This document shows positions 17,418-25,932 of a stretch of DNA of 64,000 nucleotides, in pieces. Source of the DNA: Nitrospira sp. BO4. GTDB lineage: Bacteria; Nitrospirota; Nitrospiria; Nitrospirales; Nitrospiraceae. A program made the translations under genes and the position numbers. The notes below the pieces were generated by a model. It saw only the letters and a list, made by a program, of their open reading frames with translations, did not search any database and was not told the origin of the DNA. The number at the start of each line of letters is the position of its first letter. The stretch's first letter is position 1. The stretch is taken from contig JAMPUU010000017.1 of NCBI GenBank assembly GCA_030144965.1, positions 124,001 to 188,000 of the forward strand, written 5' to 3'.

Positions 17418-17942
17418 GTGCCGAAACTCGTCACCGTTGATCATCCGCAGCAAACCATGCAACAGGCTCAGGAATACGTGAAGACGTACATTCTGATGCC
17501 GTCCGGCCTTCTGGGGCTCATCTGTTTGATCGGGAGCGTCGGGGGGTTAGGGTACCAACTGCTCGCCACCGACAGCTATACCTGGGATACCTTTTATCAA
17601 AGCTCGGGCCTGTTTCTGTCGGGTACCGGGCTGGGCGCCGCGCAAACCCTGTATCAGCGGTACCTCTTGAAGGAATTTCCCAACGTGTTGGCCGCGCGGA
17701 TGAGACAGGGGTTGAACAGACAGAAAGGGAAGGTCAAAAAAGGTTCCGAGCCTCCGGACATCGATCATCCGGGGCGGCAGTTGGTTCCGTTTGTGTATGT
17801 GCTGGGCACCGTTCTTCTGGTGGGAAGCGCCATCGCCGCATTTTCCTATGGGCGTGTGCAGATGATTCCCGCGCTCTTGATGCCATGGGCGGGGTTTTAT
17901 TGGGCAAGACTGTTCTTGTGGCGGCGAGTGATCAAAATGTAA
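17418..17942 (+). CDS. Membrane protein of unknown function, four predicted helices
   Basis: This 174-residue protein has two hydrophobic segments in its first half (LMPSGLLGLICLIGSVGGLG and a segment around SSGLFLSGTGLGAAQTL). A basic loop rich in Lys and Arg follows, then two more segments (VYVLGTVLLVGSAIAAFSYG and PALLMPWAGFYWARLFL). I do not recognise a family. GTG 17418 is chosen because AAGGGAA lies just upstream and the start before that would add a Cys/Trp-rich stretch inside a probable leader. It converges on lpxD with only 10 bases between the stops. Confidence 0.7.
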   Translation: MPKLVTVDHPQQTMQQAQEYVKTYILMPSGLLGLICLIGSVGGLGYQLLATDSYTWDTFYQSSGLFLSGTGLGAAQTLYQRYLLKEFPNVLAARMRQGLNRQKGKVKKGSEPPDIDHPGRQLVPFVYVLGTVLLVGSAIAAFSYGRVQMIPALLMPWAGFYWARLFLWRRVIKM

Positions 17943-17952
17943 AAGTGAGCGG

Positions 17953-19053
17953 TCAGCGCTTCTTTGAACGAGGGGTCTTTGATCCAGAAGTCCGCTGTGA
18001 AGATCGTTTGACCTGGGTTTCAAGTTCCCCCACACGCTGTTCCAAATCCCGCACGAGTTGTTTCAACTCCGGCAGCTGAAAGATGACCCCCTGAACCTTG
18101 AGGGCTTTTTCACGCGGCATCGCTGGAATGCCTCCGACGATCTGGTTCGACTCGATACTGCGATTGACCCCGGCTTTGGCCGCGATCATCACTTGATCCC
18201 CGATGGTCAGATGATCGGAAAGCCCGGCCTGTCCACCGATCATGACATGGCGGCCGATCGTCGTGCTGCCGGCGATACCGACTTGGGCAACGAGGATGCA
18301 GTGCTCTCCCACGGTGACATTGTGGGCAATCTGGACGAGGTTGTCGACTTTGGTGCCCTGCTTCACGAGGGTTCGTCCAAACGTGGCGCGGTCGATCGTC
18401 ACGTTGGCTCCGAGTTCGACATCGTCTTCGATGACGACGCCACCGAGTTGAGGAATCTTGTGATGGCGGCCCTGATGCTGGACATATCCGAATCCGTCGG
18501 CTCCGATCACGGTTCCGCTGTGCACAATCACTCGTGCGCCAAGAGAACAGCCTTCGCGAACGACGACATTGGGATAGAGGATGCAATCATCGCCGACTGT
18601 CGAGTCTGATCCGACGAACACGCCGGGATAGAGAGTCACCCGTTGGCCGATCGTGACACGGTCGCCGATGGTGACATACGGCCAGATAGACGGGTCGGCG
18701 CCGATCCTCACATCGGAGCCTTGCGTCACCTGTTCGCTGATGCCGCGGGGTGCCGGCGTGCGGACAAAGAACGTCTGCGCCACCCGGGCAAAGGCCAGCA
18801 TCGGGTTGTCGACGACGACCTGAGGGACGGCAAGATCGGCCTGATGCCGATGAACCAGCAGAGCTGCCACTTGCAGGTTGGTCGCGTCCTTCGCCATTTT
18901 GTCGTTGGTCATGAACGACAAGGCATGTGGGTTGGGCTGACTCAGGCTCGTCAAGCCGAAGATCTGCGTTTGGCCGTCGCCATGGATCGAGCCTCCGACA
19001 ACCTCATGGATCTGAGCGAGTGTAACCGAAGTCGGTGATTGAGGTGCGCTCAT
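17953..19053 (-). CDS. lpxD: LpxD, UDP-3-O-acylglucosamine N-acyltransferase
   Basis: This 366-residue enzyme adds the N-linked 3-hydroxyacyl chain from acyl carrier protein to UDP-3-O-acylglucosamine in lipid A synthesis. It has the N-terminal uridine-binding domain and a left-handed beta helix of hexapeptide repeats (residues 100-300). The catalytic His is in VQIAHNVTVGEH, and the C-terminal helix is extended and basic. Its start overlaps the stop of the upstream acyl carrier protein gene by 4 bases. Coupled translation of an ACP and LpxD suggests that this carrier may supply its acyl substrate; that link is inference. Confidence 0.93.
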   Translation of the reverse strand: MSAPQSPTSVTLAQIHEVVGGSIHGDGQTQIFGLTSLSQPNPHALSFMTNDKMAKDATNLQVAALLVHRHQADLAVPQVVVDNPMLAFARVAQTFFVRTPAPRGISEQVTQGSDVRIGADPSIWPYVTIGDRVTIGQRVTLYPGVFVGSDSTVGDDCILYPNVVVREGCSLGARVIVHSGTVIGADGFGYVQHQGRHHKIPQLGGVVIEDDVELGANVTIDRATFGRTLVKQGTKVDNLVQIAHNVTVGEHCILVAQVGIAGSTTIGRHVMIGGQAGLSDHLTIGDQVMIAAKAGVNRSIESNQIVGGIPAMPREKALKVQGVIFQLPELKQLVRDLEQRVGELETQVKRSSQRTSGSKTPRSKKR

Positions 19054-19505
19054 CGGGCCGCAACCTTTTTCTTTGTTCTCGCTGCGACGGCGGATGCCTT
19101 CTTCGGCTTCTTGGCGGCGGGTTTGGCGGCGGATTTTGCCGTCGCCGTCTTCGCGGAGGCTGATTTGGCCGAGGTCGGCCTGCGTGAAGCGGATTTCGAT
19201 TTGGCCGAGGCCGGCGCCGGTTTTGCCGACTCAGGGGCGGCGTCGGATTTCGGTTCAGCCAGCCGTCGTTGGACGTAGGCGGCCACTGAGCCGACCGTAC
19301 TCAACCCCGGGAGGTCCTGATCCGGAATTTGAAGTTTGAACCGCTCTTCGATCTCAAAGAGCAGTTCGATGATGGCGACCGAGTCGAGTCCGAGGTCGTC
19401 CCGGAGATGATGAGATTCGGTAATCGTCGCGGGGTCTCGCTTGAGATAGCTGGCCAAAGCTTGAACGATTTTCTCGGTCACTGCGCGGTCGGTCGGTTCA
19501 GTCAT
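19050..19505 (-). CDS. Acyl carrier protein with histone-H1-like basic C-terminal tail
   Basis: This 151-residue protein starts with a normal acyl carrier domain (residues 1-85). The phosphopantetheine serine is Ser42 in LGLDSVAIIELLFEIEE, and helix III (VGSVAAYVQRRL) is intact. Residues 86-151 are an abnormal tail made almost only of Ala, Lys, Ser, Pro and Thr, with SAK and KPAAKKPKKA type repeats like histone H1 or AlgP. ACPs are normally about 80 acidic residues. The frame runs without break to a stop that overlaps the lpxD start. It sits between fabF and lpxD, as expected for a dedicated lipid A or envelope carrier. Confidence 0.88.
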   Translation of the reverse strand: MTEPTDRAVTEKIVQALASYLKRDPATITESHHLRDDLGLDSVAIIELLFEIEERFKLQIPDQDLPGLSTVGSVAAYVQRRLAEPKSDAAPESAKPAPASAKSKSASRRPTSAKSASAKTATAKSAAKPAAKKPKKASAVAARTKKKVAAR

Positions 19506-19583
19506 TATGGGTACTCCTTCAGTGGAATGAGGCTCATCGTATCTGAATTCGGCGAGGGGTCGTCACGATCATTCAACCGTCTC

Positions 19584-20840
19584 TTATGCGACAAATTTTT
19601 TGAAGACAACCGTGGCATTGTTGCTGCCGAATCCGAATGCGTTCAAGAGCGCGTAGCGAATCTTTCGCTCTTGGACCGCGCGTCGAATGCCGTCCAATCG
19701 GCATGCGGGGTCCGGCTCTTCGTAGTTGGCTGTGGGATGGATCTGCCCGGTATGGATCGATAACGTCGTCGCCACGGCTCCAAGCGCGCCCGCCGCGCCC
19801 AGCGTGTGGCCGATGAGCGACTTGGTGGCATTCACCGAGAGCTTGTCTGCGCGACTCTTGAACAGACTCCTGATGGCCTTGGTTTCGACGGCATCACCGA
19901 TCGTCGTGGACGTGGCATGGGCGTTGATATAGTCGACCTGATCCGGAGCGATGCCGGCTGATTCCAGACCGATCTTCATCGTCGTGCAGATTTCCTGGCC
20001 GTCTTCCTGGGGAATGACCATGTGATAGGCTTCGCTGGTGGCGGCGTATCCGGCGATCTCCGCGTAGACTCTCGCTTTCCGCTTCTTGGCGTGCGCCCAA
20101 GATTCGACGATCAATGTCGCGGCTCCTTCGCCCATGACGAATCCGTCGCGGCGCCGGTCGAAGGGGCGCGATGCCCGCTCCGGAGCATCGTTGAACTCAC
20201 TGGAGAGGGCGCGCAAGGAGCAAAATCCGGCAAAGACCAATGGAGTGATGCTCGCATCCGCGCCGACGGCGATGACCACATCGGCCTGTCCGGTTCGAAT
20301 ACAGTGAAGGGCCTGACCGAGCGCATGGGCACTGGACGAACAAGCCGTTGAGATGGTGAGATTCGGCCCTTTGGCCCCATGCGCCATGGCCACGATGCCC
20401 GAGGCGGAATTCAGGGTAATGGTAGGTATGAAATTCGGGTGCACGCGGTGCGGTCGTTGGGTCTTGAAGAGCTGCGTGATTTCACGCTCTCCCATCACCA
20501 TCCCGCCCATTCCGGCTCCGACGATCACCCCGACACGATGAGGAGCCTCCTTCGCCATGCTGAGGTCGGCATCGGCCATTGCTTCCTTGGCGGAAACCAA
20601 GGCGAATTGAGCGTAACGATCCACACGGCTGGCTTGTGTGGGCGTCAAATACTGTTCCGGTGAAAAGTTATGGACCTGGCCCGCCACCCGAGAACGGTAG
20701 CCGGACATGGGAAACCATCCAAGGGAAGGGATCGCCGTGATTCCTGAGCGGCCCGCAAGGGCCGACTTCCAGAATTCGCTGACTCCGATTCCGAGGGGAG
20801 ACACTACCCCGAGGCCGGTAATCACTACACGCGAGGGCAT
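19584..20840 (-). CDS. fabF: FabF-type beta-ketoacyl-ACP synthase II
   Basis: This 418-residue condensing enzyme elongates acyl-ACP with malonyl-ACP. It begins with the family's VVITGLGVVSPLG. The Cys-His-His triad is visible as Cys in STACSSSAHALG, His in YINAHATSTTIGD and His in KSLIGHTLGAAG. The length is normal. AAAGGAGAG lies before the ATG. It is followed after 78 bases by the tailed ACP and then lpxD. This suggests a specialised elongation system for envelope lipids rather than the main fatty-acid synthase, though either is possible. Confidence 0.93.
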   Translation of the reverse strand: MPSRVVITGLGVVSPLGIGVSEFWKSALAGRSGITAIPSLGWFPMSGYRSRVAGQVHNFSPEQYLTPTQASRVDRYAQFALVSAKEAMADADLSMAKEAPHRVGVIVGAGMGGMVMGEREITQLFKTQRPHRVHPNFIPTITLNSASGIVAMAHGAKGPNLTISTACSSSAHALGQALHCIRTGQADVVIAVGADASITPLVFAGFCSLRALSSEFNDAPERASRPFDRRRDGFVMGEGAATLIVESWAHAKKRKARVYAEIAGYAATSEAYHMVIPQEDGQEICTTMKIGLESAGIAPDQVDYINAHATSTTIGDAVETKAIRSLFKSRADKLSVNATKSLIGHTLGAAGALGAVATTLSIHTGQIHPTANYEEPDPACRLDGIRRAVQERKIRYALLNAFGFGSNNATVVFKKFVA

Positions 20841-20918
20841 GGTTTTCTCTCTCCTTTAAGCACCTGAAACGCCTTTCATACCGGAAGACAGGTGTACAGT
20901 CAACTAGGAAACCGTCGC

Positions 20919-22010
20919 TCAATGGCGAACTTTCAGCAGCAGATAGAGGCCGAAGCTAAGAAAAAGCGCATTGGCCATCCAGCCGGCGAGTATGGGCGCT
21001 AAGACTCCTCCACGTCCGAGCGCGATGGCCACGGAGTGGGTGGTCCAATAGCAGAATCCGACAATGAACGCCTGGCCGATCCCCACGGCCATGCTGCCTC
21101 CACGGACGCCGCTTCGCCGTAGGCTCAACGCAATTCCGACGAGTACCATGACGACCGTGACGAGCGGGAAGGCCACACGGCCGTAGTAGTCCGTCAGCAG
21201 ACGTGTGAACGAGAATCCCTCGTTCCGAAATCGCCCCAGATAGTTTTGGATCTCTCGAAAGGTCATGGTTTCCGAGTTTCCGAGGAGCGAGCTGGAGAAA
21301 TCATCGGGAATCAGCGGAATGTTGATCGCCTGTTCGGTGAACAGCGTCACGTCCGCGGTATCGTCAGGGTGAAACCGGCGGTGGTTGCCGTTCAGCAGAA
21401 TCCAGCCTTCAGGAGTATAGCGGGCTTCATCCGCTTCGGTGATTCGATCGAGTTGGAATGGAGGACGGAAATAGAAAATACGAACGCCTCGAAGGGTCTT
21501 GCCCGCGGTATCGATTTCACTGACCTTCATCAAGCCGTTGGCACTGACGCGAGCCCAAGGCTGGGTGGCCGTGACGGTCACGGGAGCCGGCTTCTGCTCG
21601 ATCTGGATCACGCGGACTTCTTCGGCCTTTTCCGAGGCCAGCGGAATCACGGTCGAGCTGAACACAAGCAGCACCAGCGACACACCGCTGGCGAAGAGGA
21701 GAAAGGGCGAGCACATCCACAGCAGGCTGACCCCGCAGCTGCGCATGGCCGTAATTTCGTTGCTGCGCGCGAGTAAGCCAAGCGTCAACAGGGTCGCGAC
21801 GAGGATGGCGAACGGAGCGACTTGAAACGAAATCGAGGGAATCTTGAGTGCGAAATAGATCAGGATCGGGACGATTCCGGATTCGTAGCGAAGAAACCGG
21901 CGGACTTTCTCAAAGAAGTCGATGACCAGGTAGATGGTGACCAAGCCGGAGAAGCACATCCCGAAGATTTTCGCGTATTCGCGGAGGATATAGCGGAACA
22001 GAATCGTCAT
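20919..22010 (-). CDS. lptG: LptG, LPS export permease (YjgP/YjgQ family)
   Basis: This 363-residue protein has the LptF/LptG layout: three N-terminal membrane helices, a periplasmic jellyroll-like domain at about residues 125-270, and three C-terminal helices. The start FRYILREYAKIFGMCF, the cytoplasmic NEITAMRSCGVSL coupling helix for the LptB ATPase, and the late FPLVTVVMVLVGIALSLR are diagnostic. With LptF it forms the inner-membrane half of the LPS transporter. It starts 4 bases after the lptF stop, so the two are cotranscribed. Confidence 0.88.
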   Translation of the reverse strand: MTILFRYILREYAKIFGMCFSGLVTIYLVIDFFEKVRRFLRYESGIVPILIYFALKIPSISFQVAPFAILVATLLTLGLLARSNEITAMRSCGVSLLWMCSPFLLFASGVSLVLLVFSSTVIPLASEKAEEVRVIQIEQKPAPVTVTATQPWARVSANGLMKVSEIDTAGKTLRGVRIFYFRPPFQLDRITEADEARYTPEGWILLNGNHRRFHPDDTADVTLFTEQAINIPLIPDDFSSSLLGNSETMTFREIQNYLGRFRNEGFSFTRLLTDYYGRVAFPLVTVVMVLVGIALSLRRSGVRGGSMAVGIGQAFIVGFCYWTTHSVAIALGRGGVLAPILAGWMANALFLSFGLYLLLKVRH

Positions 22011-22014
22011 GATG

Positions 22015-23136
22015 CTATTGCCTGCTCATCCGGAAAAACATGATGCCGGTGATGACGACAAAAATGATATTCGGCAGCCAGGCACCCGCAAACGGAGGGA
22101 GAATCAAGGCCGTCACCAGAAAATCACAGCCGACATTCAGGATATAGAATGCGATGATGATGCCCACGCCGACGGCAAACCCGCCGATGCGGCCGGACCG
22201 TTTCGAGACGATGCCGACCGGCACCCCGAGCAGGCAGAAGACGAGCGACGCGGTCGGAAACGCCAGGTCTTTATAGTATTCCATCAGGCGCCGAAGGGCG
22301 CCGGCATCCTTGCCGCCGGTTTCCGCCAGTCGCGCCATGATTTGATCGTAGGATGGACGCTCCTCCGTGGCCGAATAACTGCTGAGGTTCAGGTTGATCT
22401 TGATGTCGTAGCTGGCGAAGGCGATCTGCCGGTACTGATCGATCTGGCGCGGTTGGCTGTGAATCACTCCGTTCACCAACCGAAGCGCGACCTGCTCATG
22501 CTCCGAATCCATGAATACTTGGTACTGCTCCGCCACGATGACTCTCGGCTCGCGGGGAAGTCGTTCGTCCGAGATAAAGATGCCGGCCGCGGGACGGCCC
22601 TGCTCGCCTTCCGGAACATAAATCATCATGTGCGGGATCGGTTCGTTGAACGTGCCTCGTTCCAACGCCAGCACGAGTTGATCTTTCAGCAGATTGAGGG
22701 CCACCTTCTTCAAATTCAGGGAACTCCACGGCTGTCCCCATTGAGACAAGACCAACGTCAGCGTGAACACACACAGGGAGAAGAGCAGGACCGGCTGTGA
22801 GAGACGGAACAGGCTCAACCCGGCCGCGCGCATCGCCACCAATTCTTTATCATAGGACAACCGGCCGAAGGCCGTGACCGACGCGATGAGTCCGGCGATG
22901 GGGAGTGTCAGCACCAGACCGGAGGGGAGCAGCATGGCGATCACTTTGATGACCGCCCAGAAGCCGACTCCTTTGGAGACCAGGAGTTCGACGAGACGCA
23001 ACAACTCCCTGGTCAACATGACAAAACAGAGCGCGCCGAGGCTGAGGCCAAACGGGGAAAGGAGTTCCGTGAAGATGTAGCGGTCGAGGAGCGTTCGTAA
23101 AATCACAGAGTTTCTGGGGAGGAGAAGATTGGGCAC
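22015..23136 (-). CDS. lptF: LptF, LPS export permease (YjgP/YjgQ family)
   Basis: This 373-residue partner of the next gene has the same layout of 3 + 3 membrane helices around a periplasmic domain. LDRYIFTELLSPFGLSLG at the N-terminus, KELVAMRAAGLSLFRL for contact with LptB, and FPTASLVFCLLGVPVGIVSK near the C-terminus identify the family. The start is taken as GTG at 23136; a GTG ten codons later is possible and neither has a strong ribosome binding site. It is the first gene of the minus-strand envelope cluster and lies back-to-back with the cold-shock gene. Confidence 0.88.
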   Translation of the reverse strand: MPNLLLPRNSVILRTLLDRYIFTELLSPFGLSLGALCFVMLTRELLRLVELLVSKGVGFWAVIKVIAMLLPSGLVLTLPIAGLIASVTAFGRLSYDKELVAMRAAGLSLFRLSQPVLLFSLCVFTLTLVLSQWGQPWSSLNLKKVALNLLKDQLVLALERGTFNEPIPHMMIYVPEGEQGRPAAGIFISDERLPREPRVIVAEQYQVFMDSEHEQVALRLVNGVIHSQPRQIDQYRQIAFASYDIKINLNLSSYSATEERPSYDQIMARLAETGGKDAGALRRLMEYYKDLAFPTASLVFCLLGVPVGIVSKRSGRIGGFAVGVGIIIAFYILNVGCDFLVTALILPPFAGAWLPNIIFVVITGIMFFRMSRQ

Positions 23137-23197
23137 ACTATAGGGAAGTCCTTCTCCCTTGTAAACACAGGAGAAAGTCTGTCCCCTAAAGATTCGC

Positions 23198-23226
23198 TTG
23201 ACAGCGCACCAGCCCTATGTTACATG
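23198..23226 (+). promoter_or_regulatory. Predicted sigma-70 promoter of the cold-shock gene
   Basis: TTGACA (23198-23203) is followed after 17 bases by TACATG (23221-23226). A start near 23233 would give a leader of about 170 bases before the coding region, similar in length to the leaders of cspA-type mRNAs. Confidence 0.5.
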
Positions 23227-23368
23227 CTCCGCGACTTTCTTCACAAATGATGGGTTCCGTGAGCGATGTATCACTCCTTCAGGTGCCCGTCCGTTTCTCC
23301 CCGCCGAATTTTTGTCCAATCTATTCTCCGTTTTCGAACTGCAGAACGATTGTGTGGGTGGCGCTACG

Positions 23369-23384
23369 CAACTACGCGTAGTTG
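23369..23384 (+). promoter_or_regulatory. Perfect 16-base palindrome in the csp leader
   Basis: CAACTACGCGTAGTTG is a perfect palindrome ending eight bases before the AGGAGG ribosome binding site (23393-23398) of the cold-shock gene. In RNA it could pair between molecules or fold with a small loop; as DNA it could be an operator. The position suggests control of translation or transcription of csp. Confidence 0.55.
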
Positions 23385-23404
23385 TTGAAAAAAGGAGGGG
23401 TTCT

Positions 23405-23623
23405 GTGAAGACAAAAGGAACGGTCAAGTGGTTCAACGATCGGAAAGGGTTTGGATTCATCCGGCTGGATAGCGGAGAAGATGTCTTCGTCCACTACTCT
23501 GCGTTGCAAGGAGATGGGTTCAAGACTCTCAAGGAAGGTGAAAACGTCGAATTTGATATCGTGCAGGGGGCCAAGGGACCTCAAGCCGCCAACGTGCTCA
23601 AAGCGGCTATCGCTGCATCGTAA
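23405..23623 (+). CDS. Cold-shock protein (CspA family)
   Basis: This 72-residue single cold-shock domain binds single-stranded RNA or DNA. RNP1 (KGFGFI) and RNP2 (VFVHY) are both intact, and the N-terminal [15 protein letters not shown] is standard. GTG 23405 is the start because AAAGGAGG lies seven bases upstream and the family begins exactly there; an open frame runs upstream to 23198 but is leader. The gene has a likely promoter, a long leader with a palindrome, and tandem hairpins after the stop, so it is probably monocistronic. Confidence 0.93.
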   Translation: MKTKGTVKWFNDRKGFGFIRLDSGEDVFVHYSALQGDGFKTLKEGENVEFDIVQGAKGPQAANVLKAAIAAS

Positions 23624-23628
23624 TCGTC

Positions 23629-23691
23629 TCGCCTTATCAGGCGAACAAGCCTCCTCATCCGGACGGAAGAAACGTCGCCTTCCGTCCGGAT
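23629..23691 (+). terminator. Tandem hairpins after the cold-shock gene
   Basis: TCGCCT-TATC-AGGCGA (23629-23644) is followed by a perfect 13-bp stem: ATCCGGACGGAAG (23657-23669) with CTTCCGTCCGGAT (23679-23691) around a 9-base loop. No T-run follows, so this may be a rho-independent terminator lacking the tract, or a stabilising 3' structure. Confidence 0.55.
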
Positions 23692-23775
23692 CGCTTCCGG
23701 CCTGATTCCGCCATTTCCTCGACAAATCCCATTGAGACTGTTAGCGTTTGGCTGTTCTGTCCTTGGAGGTCTGTC

Positions 23776-25710
23776 GTGCCCCCGGATCGAAGTCGCGTTC
23801 TCCAACAAGCCCAGCTCCTGGCGTCCCGTGGACAGTATGACGCGGCGATTGCCGAATGGAAAAAGCTGGCCGTAGAAACCCCAGCCGACGGCACCATTCA
23901 CAATTCCATCGGTGACCTGCAATTGAAGCGAAACGCTTCCTCTGAGGCCGCCGCCTCGTTTCTTCAGGCCGCCTCGGCATTCAGAACGGAGGGCGCCACC
24001 CTCAAAGCGATCGCCGCATTCAAGAAAGTCCTCAAGTGCGATCCCACGCGGTATGAAGTGTATCGCCATCTCGGCGACCTGAACATCGAACGCGGTTTGG
24101 TGAGCAGTGCGGTGCAGGATTACCTCACGTTGGGGAAATATTATCTGAAGGAACGGCGCGGGAAAGACGCGCTCGAGATCTACAAAAAGATCGTCGTCCA
24201 CGATCCTTCGAATCTGGGCGCGCAGCAGCGTGTCGCCGAACTCTGTGTCCAAGAAAATCTACAGGATGAAGCGACCACCGTCTATCTCCAATTGGGTCGC
24301 GAGCGCTCGGCGCAAGGTCGATACGACGAGGCCAAAGACGCGTACCTTGCCGTGCTGAGGATCGATCAGGCGAACAGCGAAGCCACCCAGTTCGTGGAGA
24401 GCCTGAAGAAAGGCGGAACCGGGCAGATCAAGGCCGTCAAACCCGCGTCTTCCGCGCCGGCGCAGAAATCGTCAGAGCCTCTTGACCTCCTGGCGGAAGC
24501 GACCAGGAGAATCGACGAGAGACAGTTTGCCGGCGCCGAGGCCATTTTGAATCAGATGCTCACGAGAGAGCCGGGGAACCCCCAGGTCTGCCAGCTGCTC
24601 GCGCGGTTGCACTTGCAGCGCGGGGACGTGCAGGTGGCGCTCGGAGAATACCGCTTCTTGGCCGGCGCGGCGCTCAGGGCGCAAGACCTGATGCTGGCCG
24701 AATCGCTGATTCAGGAGTTTTTGACTGCGGAACCGAACTCGGTTCCTTTACTGGAGTTGAAGGGCGAGCTGCACGAAGAAAAAGGGGATCGCGCGGAGGC
24801 CGCGCGCCACTATGCCAGGGCTATCGAACTGTTGTTGGAACATCCGGAGCCGGGCATGGAAAGCCTCCATGAAGAACTTTTTGACAAGGTGCGCTCGCTG
24901 TCGAACGATGAGAACTTGGTCCATCGGCTGGCGGAGAGGATGAGGGGAGGATCCACGAAAGATCAGAGCCAGGCGGCTGATGCCGAATCCCTTCCGGCTG
25001 AATCGGACGCTGTCCACGCGGACCGTACACGCGATCGGATTCAGGAAGACCAGGAATGTTCGCCGGCGGGTGCGGCGCCGAACGACAGCGGGTCGGTTGT
25101 CGAGGACCATGGTCCACAGACACACGTGGAACCATTGGAAGCTGTTCACGAACCAGAGCTTCAGCATATGTCGGAGGCCGTCCAGCCCGAGCGGGACGCG
25201 ATGACGAGTGAGCAGCCGGTTTCCATGAGGCAAGGCGAGGGACCATCGGCCGAAGTCTCGGCGTCGCATCCGGCCGAACCCGGCGGCGTTCAGACTGCAG
25301 TCGAACCGGCCGCGCCACCGCCTGACTATGAAGCGCACTATGCCATCGGTGTGGCGTACAAGAACATGGGATTGTACGGAGAAGCAAAAGCAGAGTTTCA
25401 GGTGTCGATGAACAACGATTCGTTCTATCTCGATTCGGCGCTGATGACGGCGGTCTGTCTCAAAGAGGAGCGATCCATCGCCCAGGCGATCCAGGGCTTG
25501 GAAACCGTCTTGGCCGATCCACGGTGCCAAGGCGCCAAGGGGCAAGCCATTCGCTATGAGCTGGGCTTATTGTATGAGGCTGAAGAACAGTGGGAAAAGG
25601 CTGTCCATGCGTTTCAGTCCATTCCCTCGTTTCATGACGTCCCGCAACGGTTGGCCGCTCTGAAGGCGCGGCCAGGGATGAAAGAAGTCGGTTTTCGCTT
25701 CGCCTCGTAG
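23776..25710 (+). CDS. TPR-repeat protein
   Basis: This 644-residue protein is built of tetratricopeptide repeats in the first 390 residues (such as GQYDAAIAEWKKL, AIAAFKKVLKCDP, QGRYDEAKDAYLAVL). A low-complexity acidic stretch (about 390-520) rich in Glu, Ala, Pro and Gln follows, then a second TPR block near the C-terminus (YAIGVAYKNMGLYGEAKAEF). There is no signal peptide or membrane segment, so it is probably a cytoplasmic scaffold. GTG 23776 follows GGAGGT by six bases. The partners are not evident from the neighbours. Confidence 0.85.
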   Translation: MPPDRSRVLQQAQLLASRGQYDAAIAEWKKLAVETPADGTIHNSIGDLQLKRNASSEAAASFLQAASAFRTEGATLKAIAAFKKVLKCDPTRYEVYRHLGDLNIERGLVSSAVQDYLTLGKYYLKERRGKDALEIYKKIVVHDPSNLGAQQRVAELCVQENLQDEATTVYLQLGRERSAQGRYDEAKDAYLAVLRIDQANSEATQFVESLKKGGTGQIKAVKPASSAPAQKSSEPLDLLAEATRRIDERQFAGAEAILNQMLTREPGNPQVCQLLARLHLQRGDVQVALGEYRFLAGAALRAQDLMLAESLIQEFLTAEPNSVPLLELKGELHEEKGDRAEAARHYARAIELLLEHPEPGMESLHEELFDKVRSLSNDENLVHRLAERMRGGSTKDQSQAADAESLPAESDAVHADRTRDRIQEDQECSPAGAAPNDSGSVVEDHGPQTHVEPLEAVHEPELQHMSEAVQPERDAMTSEQPVSMRQGEGPSAEVSASHPAEPGGVQTAVEPAAPPPDYEAHYAIGVAYKNMGLYGEAKAEFQVSMNNDSFYLDSALMTAVCLKEERSIAQAIQGLETVLADPRCQGAKGQAIRYELGLLYEAEEQWEKAVHAFQSIPSFHDVPQRLAALKARPGMKEVGFRFAS

Positions 25711-25806
25711 GAATCACGCCATTTCTCGGTCACACCCTAGCAGCTGTTGAATAACTAGTTTGATACTCGAATTGCACCGGAAGATCTGAATCGACCAGTA
25801 TAGCCC

Positions 25807-25932
25807 GCAGGATGTTCAAAAAGACCTCTCGGCAAGGCCGCAACGAGCGAAGAGGCGAGGCATACTCTGTTCTGTATGTTGAGCCTCTGAGCGATGCGAG
25901 AACGAAGCTGGAGGACTTTTTCAACATCCTGC
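25807..25932. repeat. 126-bp repeat-like element with 17-bp terminal inverted repeats
   Basis: The left end GCAGGATGTTCAAAAAG (25807-25823) and right end CTTTTTCAACATCCTGC (25916-25932) are inverted copies with one mismatch. The interior carries a second imperfect hairpin (GAGGC..CATAC / GTATG..GCCTC). The element contains no gene. It abuts the stop codon of the dehydrogenase gene exactly, overlapping it by one base. The form is that of a small non-autonomous interspersed repeat. I recall similar sequences in Nitrospira genomes but cannot confirm it here. Confidence 0.65.

Noticed and set aside
22009..22800. Open frame of 263 codons on the + strand
   Set aside because: It is the complement of lptF, rich in His, Asp and Arg, with no ribosome binding site or family match. 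The LptF reading is clear.
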